A stretch of 64,000 bases of DNA. Source: Poriferisodalis sp965205175 (GTDB lineage: Bacteria > Actinomycetota > Acidimicrobiia > Acidimicrobiales > Poriferisodalaceae). Of this stretch, positions 1 to 8,736 are shown piece after piece. The position numbers were made by a program, and so were the translations under genes. Each line of letters starts with the position of its first letter. Within the stretch, counting starts at the first letter, position 1. The stretch covers positions 744,001 to 808,000 of the forward strand of contig NZ_OZ242038.1 of NCBI RefSeq assembly GCF_965205175.1, given 5' to 3'. Below the pieces are notes generated by a model. It was given only the letters and a program-made list of their open reading frames with translations, did not search any database and was not told the DNA's origin.

Positions 1-50
1 GTCAGGCTGCTGACACCGTTCGCCAGGGAAGCCCAAGCCAGCGAACAGGC

Positions 51-1070
51 TCACGACGGTGCCGAAGGAAGAGGGAGGTAGCCGCCAACAGGCACGACGT
101 CGGGCGGCATCGCATCGGTGAACAACGGCGCAGTGCCAACCCCATGTACGCCATGCGGATCCACGGCCGCGGCCGTGTCGCGGGCAACCCGCAGTCCGAC
201 AGGCCCGCAGAGAAAAGAAGACACCACGCAGCGCACCCCGCGCATGGCGGCCCGCCGTGCGAGGTCGTAGGCGGCGTGCGGCCCGCCGAGTACGGCAGGC
301 TTGAGCACCGCCACCTCGATGGCACCCACGCCGATGAGCCGGTCCAGCGCCTCGGCACTGCGCACGTGCTCATCGGCGGCGATCCGCAGCCCAACCGTGC
401 GGCTGATCTGCGCCCAGTCCGCCGGTTGCGGTGTCGGCTCCTCCACGAAGTCGATGTCGAGATGGCCGAGGCGTCGCAGCACCTTCACCGCCGCAACGCG
501 ATCCCATCCGCCGTTTGCATCCAGTCGCAGCGCCACGCCGGCAGGCAGCGCTCGCCGCACCGCGGCGATACGCGCCGTCTCGTTGCGCAACGCTGCCGTC
601 GTGGCGTTGTCGCCGTTCGCATCGGGGGCAGCAACCTTGAGTTTCAACGCCACGTGGCCTGCCGTCGCGGCGGCGTCGGCTTGCTGCGCAGCGGCTTCGG
701 GGTCCGGTTCGGACACCAGTGCTTGCACTGCGAGGTGCCGCTGCGTGGAAGTCTCGCCGGCCAGCAGCGCCGCGAGCGTGACGCCTTCGATCTCGGCATC
801 GAGCTGTGTCAGCGCAGACTCGACAGCGGCCGCAGCACACGGCTCACGAGGTGGCTCGCCGGCGGGTTCGTCGGCCCATCGCTGCAAGGCCGCAAGCGCT
901 TCGTCGTAGGTCTCGACGCCGAAGCCGGGCAAGGGCGCTGCTTCGCCGCAGCCGACACTGCCGCCGTCGCCGACCTGCACTTCGATGCCTCGTCGCTTGC
1001 GGATGTCGCCATGTGCGGTTCGCAGCGGCCGAGCCAGTGTCAGCTCGAACTCCCGCAACGTCGCTTGCAT
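51..1070 (-). CDS. menC: o-succinylbenzoate synthase MenC
   Basis: Enolase-superfamily enzyme that dehydrates SHCHC to o-succinylbenzoate in menaquinone synthesis; cytosolic. The 339-residue protein has the expected acid/base and metal residues in order: the KxK pair K143/K145 in ALKLKV, D184 in LRLDANGG, E210/E211 in DFVEEPT, D233/E234 in AADEH and K257 in VLKPAVLGG. Length is normal for the family. It starts with ATG at 1070, and the window begins just past its stop codon. menH, menD and menF lie downstream on the same strand but are separated from it by two plus-strand genes, so menC is probably transcribed alone. A dipeptide epimerase of the same superfamily is the alternative, but the men neighbourhood makes MenC far more likely. 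Confidence 0.92.
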   Translation of the reverse strand: MQATLREFELTLARPLRTAHGDIRKRRGIEVQVGDGGSVGCGEAAPLPGFGVETYDEALAALQRWADEPAGEPPREPCAAAAVESALTQLDAEIEGVTLAALLAGETSTQRHLAVQALVSEPDPEAAAQQADAAATAGHVALKLKVAAPDANGDNATTAALRNETARIAAVRRALPAGVALRLDANGGWDRVAAVKVLRRLGHLDIDFVEEPTPQPADWAQISRTVGLRIAADEHVRSAEALDRLIGVGAIEVAVLKPAVLGGPHAAYDLARRAAMRGVRCVVSSFLCGPVGLRVARDTAAAVDPHGVHGVGTAPLFTDAMPPDVVPVGGYLPLPSAPS

Positions 1071-1216
1071 CAGCCAAACGCTATTGCCCCATCGTCGCGC
1101 AAAGCGGGTGGGACAGATGTGGCAGCGCGCAGTTCGCGGCGTTCTCGGAAGTGTTTCCCGGCAGCCCCTGTCCGAGGTGCTGTTGTCACATGAAGTCGCC
1201 GGCGTACAATGTGCGG

Positions 1217-1846
1217 ATGCAGTGCGTGATGGGTTTGGGTGGCGAGTGTGTTTGGGGGAATGTGACGGGCGAAGACACCGACGCTGCTGTCGTCGTGACG
1301 GCGGTAGGCGCTTACTGTGAGATCAGGGATATCAATCGAAACGGATACACCGGCTGCAGTAACGGCTTTCGACAACTACACTTGGAGACAGAACAGGACC
1401 GTCTCGGCATCCCGTTGTGGCACAACTCCCGCACCGGGATTCGTTGGCATCTCTCCTACAGGCCTCGTATCCGCCGCTCTGTTCGGCGCATCAGCTTTCA
1501 GCTGTCAGAGTTCGTGGATCTGGCGGACGGCAGGCGCATCATGCTGCGCGACGATCGCGAATGGCAGGACAAGTTCTCTAAGAAATATTGGGAAAACGTC
1601 AACCGCGAATATCTGACGGAGCAGTCTGCCGCACGGTTGAGTTCGGAATGGTATGCACAGGAGGAGTTTGACTACCGGCGCAATCGTCTGCTGGCTTTCG
1701 GCATCCATGTGGAACCTATATCGCTGAGGGACGCACCAGCCGTCATCGAGTTCGGACCGCATGTCCTGATCCGTCTGCAGCTTGCACAGCCTGGCGTTGT
1801 CAACGACGACCGAAATGACGAGGCCCTAGGTGGAGCGCCTTGGTGA
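1217..1846 (+). CDS. unknown protein, paralogue of the domain fused to the adjacent cytidine deaminase
   Basis: A roughly 209-residue protein of unrecognised family. From about residue 30 it matches the C-terminal half of the next gene: both share GAYCEI, ISFQ, EF-DLADGRR followed by LRDDR, a W-Y/N aromatic stretch, GIHV, and a closing E-GP-VL-RLQ pattern. The pair is therefore a tandem duplication in which only the downstream copy carries a deaminase domain. No signal peptide, membrane segment or catalytic motif is evident; the domain is rich in aromatic and charged residues. Base composition is visibly less GC-rich than in neighbouring genes. Starts at 1190, 1217, 1229 and GTG 1262 are all possible; GTG 1262 has the best purine-rich leader (GGGGGA) and begins close to the shared domain. 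Confidence 0.6.
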   Translation: MQCVMGLGGECVWGNVTGEDTDAAVVVTAVGAYCEIRDINRNGYTGCSNGFRQLHLETEQDRLGIPLWHNSRTGIRWHLSYRPRIRRSVRRISFQLSEFVDLADGRRIMLRDDREWQDKFSKKYWENVNREYLTEQSAARLSSEWYAQEEFDYRRNRLLAFGIHVEPISLRDAPAVIEFGPHVLIRLQLAQPGVVNDDRNDEALGGAPW

Positions 1847-1938
1847 CGCATAAGGCACTCGAAGTGCCCGACGGCTGCCGTGCCGCAGCAGCCATAGGAT
1901 CACATTCCGCGTGCGCGCAGTAACTCGGTCTCGGTGCG

Positions 1939-2925
1939 GTGGCCGCAGAAGGCGAGGCTGAGGTGTCCGACGTGTCGAGCCTTGACCGCATCGGCTGGGA
2001 AGAGCTGCGCGCCAATGCACAAGCAGCAGCGCGCATGGCGCACGCCCCGCACTCAGGCTTCAAGGTCGGGGCGGCGGGCAGAGCGGCCGATGGGCGGATC
2101 GTGTCGGGGTGCAATGTGGAGAATTCCTCCTACGGGCTGACGCTGTGCGCGGAGTGCGGCATGGTCAGCGACCTGCACCGCAGCGGTGGCGGCCGGCTCG
2201 TGGCCGTGGCCGTCACGAATGAGCGAGGCGAGCCGCTTGCGCCCTGCGGGCGCTGCCGGCAGCTACTGTTCGAGGCGGGAGGGCCGTCGTGCATTGTGAA
2301 CGAGGAGGCCACCGTCGAAGAGCTGCTGCCAGGCGCGTTCGAACTCCTCCCCACCGAGCGGACCACCCCCGAGCCCGCTGCGGGGGCGGTCTCGGTGACC
2401 AATGCCTCCGTGATCGCGCTCGGGGCGTACTGCGAAATCGGCTCGGAAACGCGCATGCCTTCCTCGGTGCATCAAGGCTTCATGCTGACGGAGGAGGAGA
2501 CGGCGTGGAGCGAGTTGCGCGGTTCCGCACGAGAGCGCCGGCCCGCACTTCGACGCTTCTCCGCGAAACCGTCACACCGGCTGGCGCCTCGCCCCCTTCA
2601 AGCCCTCCGGCAGCACGCGAAGTGGATCAGCTTCCAGGTGGCGGAGTTCGCAGACCTTGCTGACGGCAGACGCTTCGTGCTTCGTGATGACCGCGGCGGC
2701 TGGAGCGACGATTTCCGGCAGGCCTACTGGTCGTACATGACTGCGGACCAGTTGATCGAGAGGACGCTGCACGTGCTCGAGTACATGTGTCACTACGACC
2801 AGTGGCGCCGTCTGGCCGATCTCGGCATTCACGTGGACTTGGACTCGCTGAGGACGGCGCCCCATATCGTCGAGCTCGGGCCGTGTGTGCTGGCGCGGCT
2901 GCAGCACGGGGACATGATCGACTGA
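1939..2925 (+). CDS. cdd: cytidine deaminase with unknown C-terminal domain
   Basis: Residues about 15-140 form a zinc cytidine deaminase (cytidine/deoxycytidine to uridine/deoxyuridine). The zinc site and proton shuttle are visible as C70-A-E72 in TLCAEC and PC103GRC106, and the substrate-binding stretch is CNVENSSYG. Free-standing bacterial enzymes of this class end near residue 130-140. Here the frame continues without a stop for about 180 residues that form an unrecognised domain, also present alone in the gene just upstream. The junction near residues 140-150 is Thr/Pro/Ala-rich and looks like a linker. The start is GTG 1939; GTG 1963 is an alternative. The gene converges on menH. The deaminase assignment is firm; the role of the extra domain is unknown. 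Confidence 0.85.
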   Translation: MAAEGEAEVSDVSSLDRIGWEELRANAQAAARMAHAPHSGFKVGAAGRAADGRIVSGCNVENSSYGLTLCAECGMVSDLHRSGGGRLVAVAVTNERGEPLAPCGRCRQLLFEAGGPSCIVNEEATVEELLPGAFELLPTERTTPEPAAGAVSVTNASVIALGAYCEIGSETRMPSSVHQGFMLTEEETAWSELRGSARERRPALRRFSAKPSHRLAPRPLQALRQHAKWISFQVAEFADLADGRRFVLRDDRGGWSDDFRQAYWSYMTADQLIERTLHVLEYMCHYDQWRRLADLGIHVDLDSLRTAPHIVELGPCVLARLQHGDMID

Positions 2926-2990
2926 CACGGTCCGCCCGCCCCGCCACCGCAGTCGGGCTGTCGGCTTGGCGTCCGTTTGCTCGATGCGTG

Positions 2991-3812
2991 TCAGGAGGAG
3001 CTGTTTGCCGCCAGGTGCCGTCGAATGGCGCGTGCGCACTCCTCGGGGGATTCGAGGTGCACGGCGTGGCCGGCATCAGCCATGACTGCCAGTGCGCTGT
3101 GTGACAGCAGCTCGTGCATCTGGTGGCCGATGGTGACGAACTTGGCGTCGAGCGCTCCGCACAACAGCAGTGTCGGCACCGTGATCGTGGCGAGCTGGTC
3201 CCACAAGGGAGGCATCGAGCCGGTACCACCGTGGCGCAAGCAGTTGGCCAAGCCCGTCGGGTGGCATCGGCGGCGCTGACGTAGTGACGCATCCCAGTCG
3301 GCGGGGCTGAAGTTGGCTCGAAGGGAGCGCCACATCGGCAACGCCGTCCAGTAGTCGACGAACCAGTCGATGCCGCGCTCGCCGATGCGCTCGGCCAGCC
3401 TCGCATCGGCTGCGCGGCGTTCGGCCCGCTCGTGCTCGTCGGCGATCCCGGCTGTGGCACTGATGAGTGTGAGGGAGCGACACAGCTGCGGATGCGCCGT
3501 TGCGAGCGCCAAGGCGACTCGCCCGCCCATGGAGTAGCCGACGATGTGGCATGGGCCACAAGGCATCGCCGCCGTAACGCTTGCCACCATCTGCGCCGCG
3601 GCCTCGACGCTGTAGAGCGCACCCTCGGGCGGTGACGGGCTGCGACCGTGGCCGAGCAGGTCCACGGCGACGCACCGCCAGCGGTCCAAGCGTTCGATGA
3701 GCGGGCGCATCGCCTCGGCGCTGCCGGTGAAGCCGTGCAGCACGACCACCGGTTCGCCGCTGCCGGTGACCGTTGTGGCCAGCTGCGGCAGCGACGCGGC
3801 AGTCTGGGTCAC
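2991..3812 (-). CDS. menH: alpha/beta hydrolase, SHCHC synthase MenH
   Basis: Eliminates pyruvate from SEPHCHC to give SHCHC, the step between MenD and MenC. The 273-residue alpha/beta hydrolase shows VVLHGFTG, a nucleophile elbow GYSMGGR with Ser94, Asp222 in CGALDAKF and His249 in DAGHAVHLE, which together form the triad. I chose GTG 3812 because it overlaps the menD stop in a GTGA arrangement, giving tight translational coupling. A longer in-frame extension to 3926 is arginine-rich shadow sequence inside menD. The menD neighbour makes SHCHC synthase the best call for this otherwise broad fold. Confidence 0.86.
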   Translation of the reverse strand: MTQTAASLPQLATTVTGSGEPVVVLHGFTGSAEAMRPLIERLDRWRCVAVDLLGHGRSPSPPEGALYSVEAAAQMVASVTAAMPCGPCHIVGYSMGGRVALALATAHPQLCRSLTLISATAGIADEHERAERRAADARLAERIGERGIDWFVDYWTALPMWRSLRANFSPADWDASLRQRRRCHPTGLANCLRHGGTGSMPPLWDQLATITVPTLLLCGALDAKFVTIGHQMHELLSHSALAVMADAGHAVHLESPEECARAIRRHLAANSSS

Positions 3813-5719
3813 CGCGGACCTGCGCCGCTGCGGGCTAGCGCGTGCTCGACGGCTGCGGCGATGCGGCGATGCTGGTCGCGGTTGGCGTCGGCGTCGATGT
3901 CGATGGCGATCACCCGCAGCCCGCAACCGGCTCGGCCGGCGGCCAGCAGCGCGCCGAGCTGCTCGCTGGTCGAAACACGGTGATGCTTGAATCCGGCACA
4001 GTCCGCTAGCCCCTGCGCCAGATCGGCGCTGCGCAGCGTCGGCGGCGTGGTGAGCAGCCGCTCGAACGCGCTGGCTTCCACGACGCCGTACGCAGGCAGA
4101 AACGAGAAGATGGCGCCGCCGCCGTTGTCCACCACGACCACGGTGAGGTCCACGCTGCCGTGCTCGGAATCGAACACGGCGATGAGTCCGCCGAGGTCGT
4201 GGCGAAACGCCAGATCACCGACGAACACCGTGGTCGGCGTGGCCGCAGCAGCCACACCGCCGGCTGCGGAGATCACGCCGTCGATGCCGCTCGCGCCACG
4301 GCTGGCATGCACCGTGAGCGGCGCCGCGCGAGTACCTAGGAACGAATCCACATCGCGCACGGGCATCGAGTTCGACACATAGAGCGCATGACCGGCAGGG
4401 AGGCTGCGCCCGAGTTCGCGGGCGACCCCCGCTTCCAGCAGCGGCTCTGTGTCGAGGATTCGGTCGACGGCCCCAGCAGCGCGGCTGTCCGCGGCGGCCC
4501 AGCGGCGCGCCCAGCGGCTGCTGCGCGCCGGCAGCTGCTCGGCGGCATCGGTCAGCACGCTCGGCCCGGCGCGCAGATGCAGCGACACGCTGAACGTGGC
4601 GTCGGTCCAGGTGCTGTGCGGGTCGACCAGGGCGAATGCCGGCCGGTGGCGTTCGACCCACAAGCGCAGCGGCTTGCACGTCGGAGCGCCGCCGAGGCGC
4701 AGCACGGCATCGGGCGGTTCGGTATCGGCCCAGGAGGTTCGCAGCAGCAGGTCGTGATGATCGGTCACCACCACGCCGTCGAGTTCGCGCCGCAACTGCG
4801 AGCACGGCTCAGCCAGCAGCGGCCAGGCCGCAGCTCGGCAGAACTGCGCCGCAGCCTCCGCCCAGTCGCCACCATCCCACATCGGCCCGGCCACCACCAC
4901 GCCACGCTCATGGCGATGCGCGAAGTCGACCAGTTCAGCCGCGGCGCCGCCCGACACACCCGGCGCTGCGATCCGCCCGCGCGCCGCATCACCGAGCGCG
5001 AGCTTCGGCCCTGTGTTCGCGTGAGCCTGAGTGCCATCGGTGGGCGCGGGCACCTCAAGCGCCCGGGAACCTCGGGACGGATCGTGGCTTGATGCCCAGC
5101 GCTCGTCGCCGAAGGCGACGACGGGTTCCAGCGGCTCGCGAAACGGCACGTTGAGGTGTACCGGCCCGGGGCTCGTCCCCGCCGACTGCTCCACCGCCCG
5201 CGCCGCTGCGGCAGCAAACCAACGCGTCGCCTGCCCGACCGCCAGCTCCGAGGGCACCGGCGTCTCGCAGAACCAGCGAACGTGACTGCCGTACAGCGAG
5301 TGTTGATCGATGGTCTGTCCTGCGCCCCAGCCGCGCAGCTCAGGTGGGCGGTCCGCGGTCAGCACCACCAGCGGCACACCGGAGTAGTGGGCTTCGACCA
5401 CCGCCGGCAAGTAGTTCGCCGCTGCCGTGCCAGAGGTACACACCAGTACTGCCGGCCGCCCAGCGCCCTTGGCCAGCCCGAGCGCGAAGTACCCGGCCGA
5501 ACGCTCGTCGATCCGCACCCAGCTGCGCAAGCCGGCGGTCCTGTCGGCCGTGAGCGCCAGCGGCATCGACCGCGAACCGGGCGACACCACCGCATCGGTC
5601 ACGCCCGCCGCAACGAGTCCGTCGCACAGGGCCTGACATGCTGCGTACGCCGGGTCGCCACCGCTGTCAGCGCCGCTGCTGCCGTCTCTTTGGTCTACAC
5701 CTCGCCCCGCGGCCGCCAC
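3809..5719 (-). CDS. menD: SEPHCHC synthase MenD (thiamine diphosphate enzyme)
   Basis: Thiamine-diphosphate enzyme that joins isochorismate and 2-oxoglutarate to make SEPHCHC in menaquinone synthesis. The 636-residue length and the N-terminal block with SPGSRSMPL, the catalytic-Glu region RIDERSAGYFALG and CTSGTAAANYLPAVVEA are characteristic. The C-terminal half carries a cofactor and Mg-binding stretch around GDLAFRHD and VVVDNGGGAIFSFLP. GTG 5719 is the outermost start, 7 nt after the menF stop; GTG 5698 with a GGGGCGAG leader is a good alternative. It sits in one transcript menF-menD-menH. Confidence 0.92.
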   Translation of the reverse strand: MAAAGRGVDQRDGSSGADSGGDPAYAACQALCDGLVAAGVTDAVVSPGSRSMPLALTADRTAGLRSWVRIDERSAGYFALGLAKGAGRPAVLVCTSGTAAANYLPAVVEAHYSGVPLVVLTADRPPELRGWGAGQTIDQHSLYGSHVRWFCETPVPSELAVGQATRWFAAAAARAVEQSAGTSPGPVHLNVPFREPLEPVVAFGDERWASSHDPSRGSRALEVPAPTDGTQAHANTGPKLALGDAARGRIAAPGVSGGAAAELVDFAHRHERGVVVAGPMWDGGDWAEAAAQFCRAAAWPLLAEPCSQLRRELDGVVVTDHHDLLLRTSWADTEPPDAVLRLGGAPTCKPLRLWVERHRPAFALVDPHSTWTDATFSVSLHLRAGPSVLTDAAEQLPARSSRWARRWAAADSRAAGAVDRILDTEPLLEAGVARELGRSLPAGHALYVSNSMPVRDVDSFLGTRAAPLTVHASRGASGIDGVISAAGGVAAAATPTTVFVGDLAFRHDLGGLIAVFDSEHGSVDLTVVVVDNGGGAIFSFLPAYGVVEASAFERLLTTPPTLRSADLAQGLADCAGFKHHRVSTSEQLGALLAAGRAGCGLRVIAIDIDADANRDQHRRIAAAVEHALARSGAGPR

Positions 5720-5726
5720 GGGGCGT

Positions 5727-7922
5727 TCAATCGTCTTCGAGGGCGTGCATCAGCGCCTCGAACTTGGTGGCCGTCTCCGCCAGTTCTCGGCGCGGGTCAG
5801 CGTCGGCCACGATGCCGCCGCCCGCGAACAGCCTGGTCTCGTGTGGGCCGGTCAACGCGCAGCGCAGCGCGACGCGGAACTCGCCGTGCCCGTCCAGCGT
5901 CGTCCAGCCGATCGGCGCCGCGTACCAGCCTCGCTCGAAGTCTTCGTGCCGTTCGATCCAGCGCCGGGCGATGCGTCGGGGAAGCCCCGCGACGGCCGCG
6001 GTCGGGTGCAGAGCGCCTGCCAGCTCCAGCACTGTCGAGCGGGCCGCTAGCCGTCCTGCGATGGGCGTGTGCAGGTGCATGATGCTCTGCAGTTCCATCA
6101 CGCCGCTCGGCGCAGGAGGGTCGAGCGTTATGCCGCACCTGCGCAGCGTGTCGCGCACGTCGGTGACCACCATGGCGTGCTCGGTCAGTTCCTTGGGGTC
6201 GCGCCGCAGCTCAGCCGCGAGTTCCCGGTCGCGTGCAATGTCTCCGCAGCGGGGGCGGGAGCCGGCCAGCGCATCGGTCCGCAGCCGATTGCCGTCGAAG
6301 CTCACCAGGCGTTCGGGAGTGGCGCCGAGGAAGGTCTGCGGCCCGCGTCCGAACGCGAACGTCACGCACGACGGGTACCGCCGCCGCAGCCGGTCGAGTA
6401 CGGCGACGGGTTCGAGGGGCGACGAAATGCGAAGCGCCCGCGCCGTCACGACCTTGTCCATACCGCCGCCCCCGATGCGGTCCAGAGCGCAGCGCACGAG
6501 CGACTCGTAGCCGTCATCTGCCTGATACTTCGCACGCAGCAGCGCGAGTGCTGTCGCATTCGGGTCGCTTGTCGCAGTATCGGCCGCCATCGCAGCAGAT
6601 CGCGCAGCGGCCATGACCGGCCCAAGTGCCGCTCGAGTCGTCGCTGTCAGCCACGAACGCTCGCCGCGACGCACCAGCAGCACCTCAGGCAGTGTCAGCC
6701 TGCCGGCGCCGAACGACGCCCAAGTCGATCCAGTCGCAGGCGGCTCGGGGCTGAAGGAGAAGCCGCCGACCAGCAACGGACCGGTCGGATGACCGTTGCC
6801 GCCGGTCACCGACACGTCCAACCGCTCCAGCGTTTCGGCAACCGACGCCCAGCGCTGCTCGCCTGCAACGGCGTTGGCCTCGAACGCGCTGCCGAGCGCG
6901 CAGAATTCCAGCTCGTCGTCCGGCGAGGCCCAGTAGACCCGCTGCATGTCTTGCGCGGCGGCGAACACCGCGAGCGGGTCGGGCGCGTCGCGCAATTCGC
7001 GGCATTCCAGCGTCACCCGACCGGTGTCGCAGCCCGGTTCGCGGACACAGGCACCGTCGAGGCCCGCCGGTGCGGCGCCGGAATCGCTGAGGTCGACTGT
7101 CGTCGTGTTCGTACTGGTGGGGCTGGCCGTTTCCGCCCCGCCGCTGGCGCGCCCCGCCGAACCAGCATCGTCGTGCTGGTCATTGGCCGATTCGTCGACG
7201 GCTCGTTCAAGGGGCGTCAGTTCGCTGACGGTCAGTTCATCGGAGGCCAGAATGCGCTCGGTCGCATGCTCCACCAGCGACTCGCGGAAGTGCTGCGCCA
7301 CCAGGTCGGTGACCAGCGGAATGAGCCGCGCGGCCAAGTCCGCTCGTTGCGCCGTCGGCATGTCCGCAAAACGGTCAGCGAAGAGCCCTACCGCGTCCGC
7401 AGCGACGGCGTCCATGTTCGACGCGTGCCGCAATGCGAGGCCGATCAGGTCGTCGAGAGGTATGTCCGCGGCGAGCAGATCCATAGCCGCCCGCAGCATC
7501 GTCAACGCTCCGGCGCTGTAGAGCGCGTCAACGGTGCTGTCTTCCGCGGCTGACGGGTGGTCGTGCAGGTTCGTCGATGCGCGCCGCGGCCGCACCAGGC
7601 CGGTATCGGCCGCAAGCCGGACCAGCTCCTCCCCGAGTCCGGACTGGCGCACGAGTTCGTCGAACGTCAGCGTGTCTGTCTCGCGTGCGCCCAGCGCAGC
7701 CAGCATCGGATCGTCGTTGCCGTCGCACAGTCGTCGGATCTGCGCCAGCGAGAAACCCGCCCCGGACAGGCGGCGGATTTCGCCGAGCCGCCGCTCGTGG
7801 TGCTCGCCGTAGCTCGCGACGCGGCCGTGACGCTCCGGTGAGGGCAGCAGTCCGATCCTCTGGTAGTAGCGCACAGTGTCAACGCTCACCGAGTGGGCTG
7901 CAGCCAGCTCTTCGACCCGCAT
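5727..7922 (-). CDS. menF: isochorismate synthase MenF with N-terminal MerR-type regulator
   Basis: A single 731-residue frame. Residues 1-70 are a MerR-type winged helix (VDTVRYYQRIGLLP, then GFSLAQIRRLC). Residues about 70-240 are a mostly helical region. Residues about 245-300 are a Ser/Thr/Ala/Gly-rich linker. Residues about 300-731 are a chorismate-utilising enzyme with GGMDKVVTAR, LGATPERL, DALAGSRPR, PKELTEHAMVV, ALHPTAAVAG and GWYAAPIGW, typical of isochorismate synthase. MenF makes isochorismate from chorismate for MenD, which follows after 7 nt. I see no stop, frame change or strong internal start in the linker, so a true fusion is the simplest reading. A 29 bp palindrome lies 24 nt upstream. 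The enzyme part is firm; DNA-binding autoregulation is inference. Confidence 0.85.
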   Translation of the reverse strand: MRVEELAAAHSVSVDTVRYYQRIGLLPSPERHGRVASYGEHHERRLGEIRRLSGAGFSLAQIRRLCDGNDDPMLAALGARETDTLTFDELVRQSGLGEELVRLAADTGLVRPRRASTNLHDHPSAAEDSTVDALYSAGALTMLRAAMDLLAADIPLDDLIGLALRHASNMDAVAADAVGLFADRFADMPTAQRADLAARLIPLVTDLVAQHFRESLVEHATERILASDELTVSELTPLERAVDESANDQHDDAGSAGRASGGAETASPTSTNTTTVDLSDSGAAPAGLDGACVREPGCDTGRVTLECRELRDAPDPLAVFAAAQDMQRVYWASPDDELEFCALGSAFEANAVAGEQRWASVAETLERLDVSVTGGNGHPTGPLLVGGFSFSPEPPATGSTWASFGAGRLTLPEVLLVRRGERSWLTATTRAALGPVMAAARSAAMAADTATSDPNATALALLRAKYQADDGYESLVRCALDRIGGGGMDKVVTARALRISSPLEPVAVLDRLRRRYPSCVTFAFGRGPQTFLGATPERLVSFDGNRLRTDALAGSRPRCGDIARDRELAAELRRDPKELTEHAMVVTDVRDTLRRCGITLDPPAPSGVMELQSIMHLHTPIAGRLAARSTVLELAGALHPTAAVAGLPRRIARRWIERHEDFERGWYAAPIGWTTLDGHGEFRVALRCALTGPHETRLFAGGGIVADADPRRELAETATKFEALMHALEDD

Positions 7923-7945
7923 GGCCGCAGTGTACGCCTACGTTG

Positions 7946-7974
7946 AGAGCGACTACTCCGAGAGTTGTCGCTCT
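7946..7974. promoter_or_regulatory. 29 bp palindrome, putative operator of the MerR-MenF gene
   Basis: Arms AGAGCGACTACTC (7946-7958) and GAGTTGTCGCTCT (7962-7974) are inverted with one mismatch in 13 and a 3 nt centre. The site is in the 203 nt gap between the divergent MerR-menF (start 7922) and TetR (start 8126) genes. MerR proteins bind dyads between spaced promoter elements. Either neighbour could be the cognate regulator. Confidence 0.5.
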
Positions 7975-8125
7975 GCGTGTCGGACGGTGTGTCTCGCCGC
8001 GGAGATGCCTCGCTCTGGGTGAATCTGTCAGTGCGTCTGTCTGCCCAGCTCAGCGCGGGAGCGCACCCTGTCAAGAGCGTCCGCGTGAGGGCACTCGGGC
8101 GAGCGCCCAGATAGGGTGCGCTTCG

Positions 8126-8728
8126 ATGGCCCGGCGAGCGCGCCTGAGCGCCGACGACTGGGTGGCAGCTGCGCTGGAGGTGCTCGTCAGCGAGGGCATC
8201 GGCGCCGTCAAGATCCTGCGGCTGGCTGCGCGCCTCGGCGTCAACCGCGGCAGCTTCTACTGGCATTTCGACAATCGCGCAGCGCTGCTCGACCGCCTGC
8301 TGGAGGTGTGGGACGAGACCAATTCCGGCACGATCATCGCGGCCGCGACGAGCCGAGGCAGCATCGTCGACCGTTACGTGGCACTGATGCGCTGCTGGCT
8401 CGCCTTGGAGCGATTCGACCCGCGGCTTGAGGCTGCGGTGCGGCGATGGGGTCGCAGCAATCCCGAGCTGCGCGAGCGCCTCCGTGCGACCGACGCGCGG
8501 CGAGTCGAGGCGTGCGCAGCGATGCTGGCCACCGAAGTTGCCGACCCGACGATGGCACTGCACCGCGCCAGAACGATGTACTACCTGCAGATGGGCTGGT
8601 ACGAACTCGAAGCAGGCCTGCCGACGGACGCGCAGATCGAGGCGAGTCCGTACTGCTTCGAGATCTACGTGGGCCGCCCGCCTTCCGGTGACGAGCGAAC
8701 CGCCATCCTGGCCGGGCTGCGAGCCTGA
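8126..8728 (+). CDS. TetR/AcrR-family transcriptional regulator
   Basis: A 200-residue one-component repressor. The N-terminal helix-turn-helix spans about residues 25-60, with LRLAARLGVNRGSFYWHFDNRAALL, the classic TetR signature; the C-terminal helical part would bind a small ligand. The ATG at 8126 starts right before the HTH region, and sequence upstream in the same frame is non-coding in character. The stop is 8 nt from the end of the convergent acyl-CoA ligase gene, so regulation of that ligase or of fatty-acid genes is plausible but not shown. The ligand is unknown. Confidence 0.85.
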   Translation: MARRARLSADDWVAAALEVLVSEGIGAVKILRLAARLGVNRGSFYWHFDNRAALLDRLLEVWDETNSGTIIAAATSRGSIVDRYVALMRCWLALERFDPRLEAAVRRWGRSNPELRERLRATDARRVEACAAMLATEVADPTMALHRARTMYYLQMGWYELEAGLPTDAQIEASPYCFEIYVGRPPSGDERTAILAGLRA

Positions 8729-8736
8729 GACGCCGC

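Noticed and set aside
144..1193. Plus-strand open frame opposite menC
   Set aside because: Antisense shadow of a well-supported enzyme, with no domain and Arg/His-rich composition.
3812..3926. N-terminal extension of menH
   Set aside because: Arg/His-rich sequence inside menD; the GTGA overlap start fits the family length.
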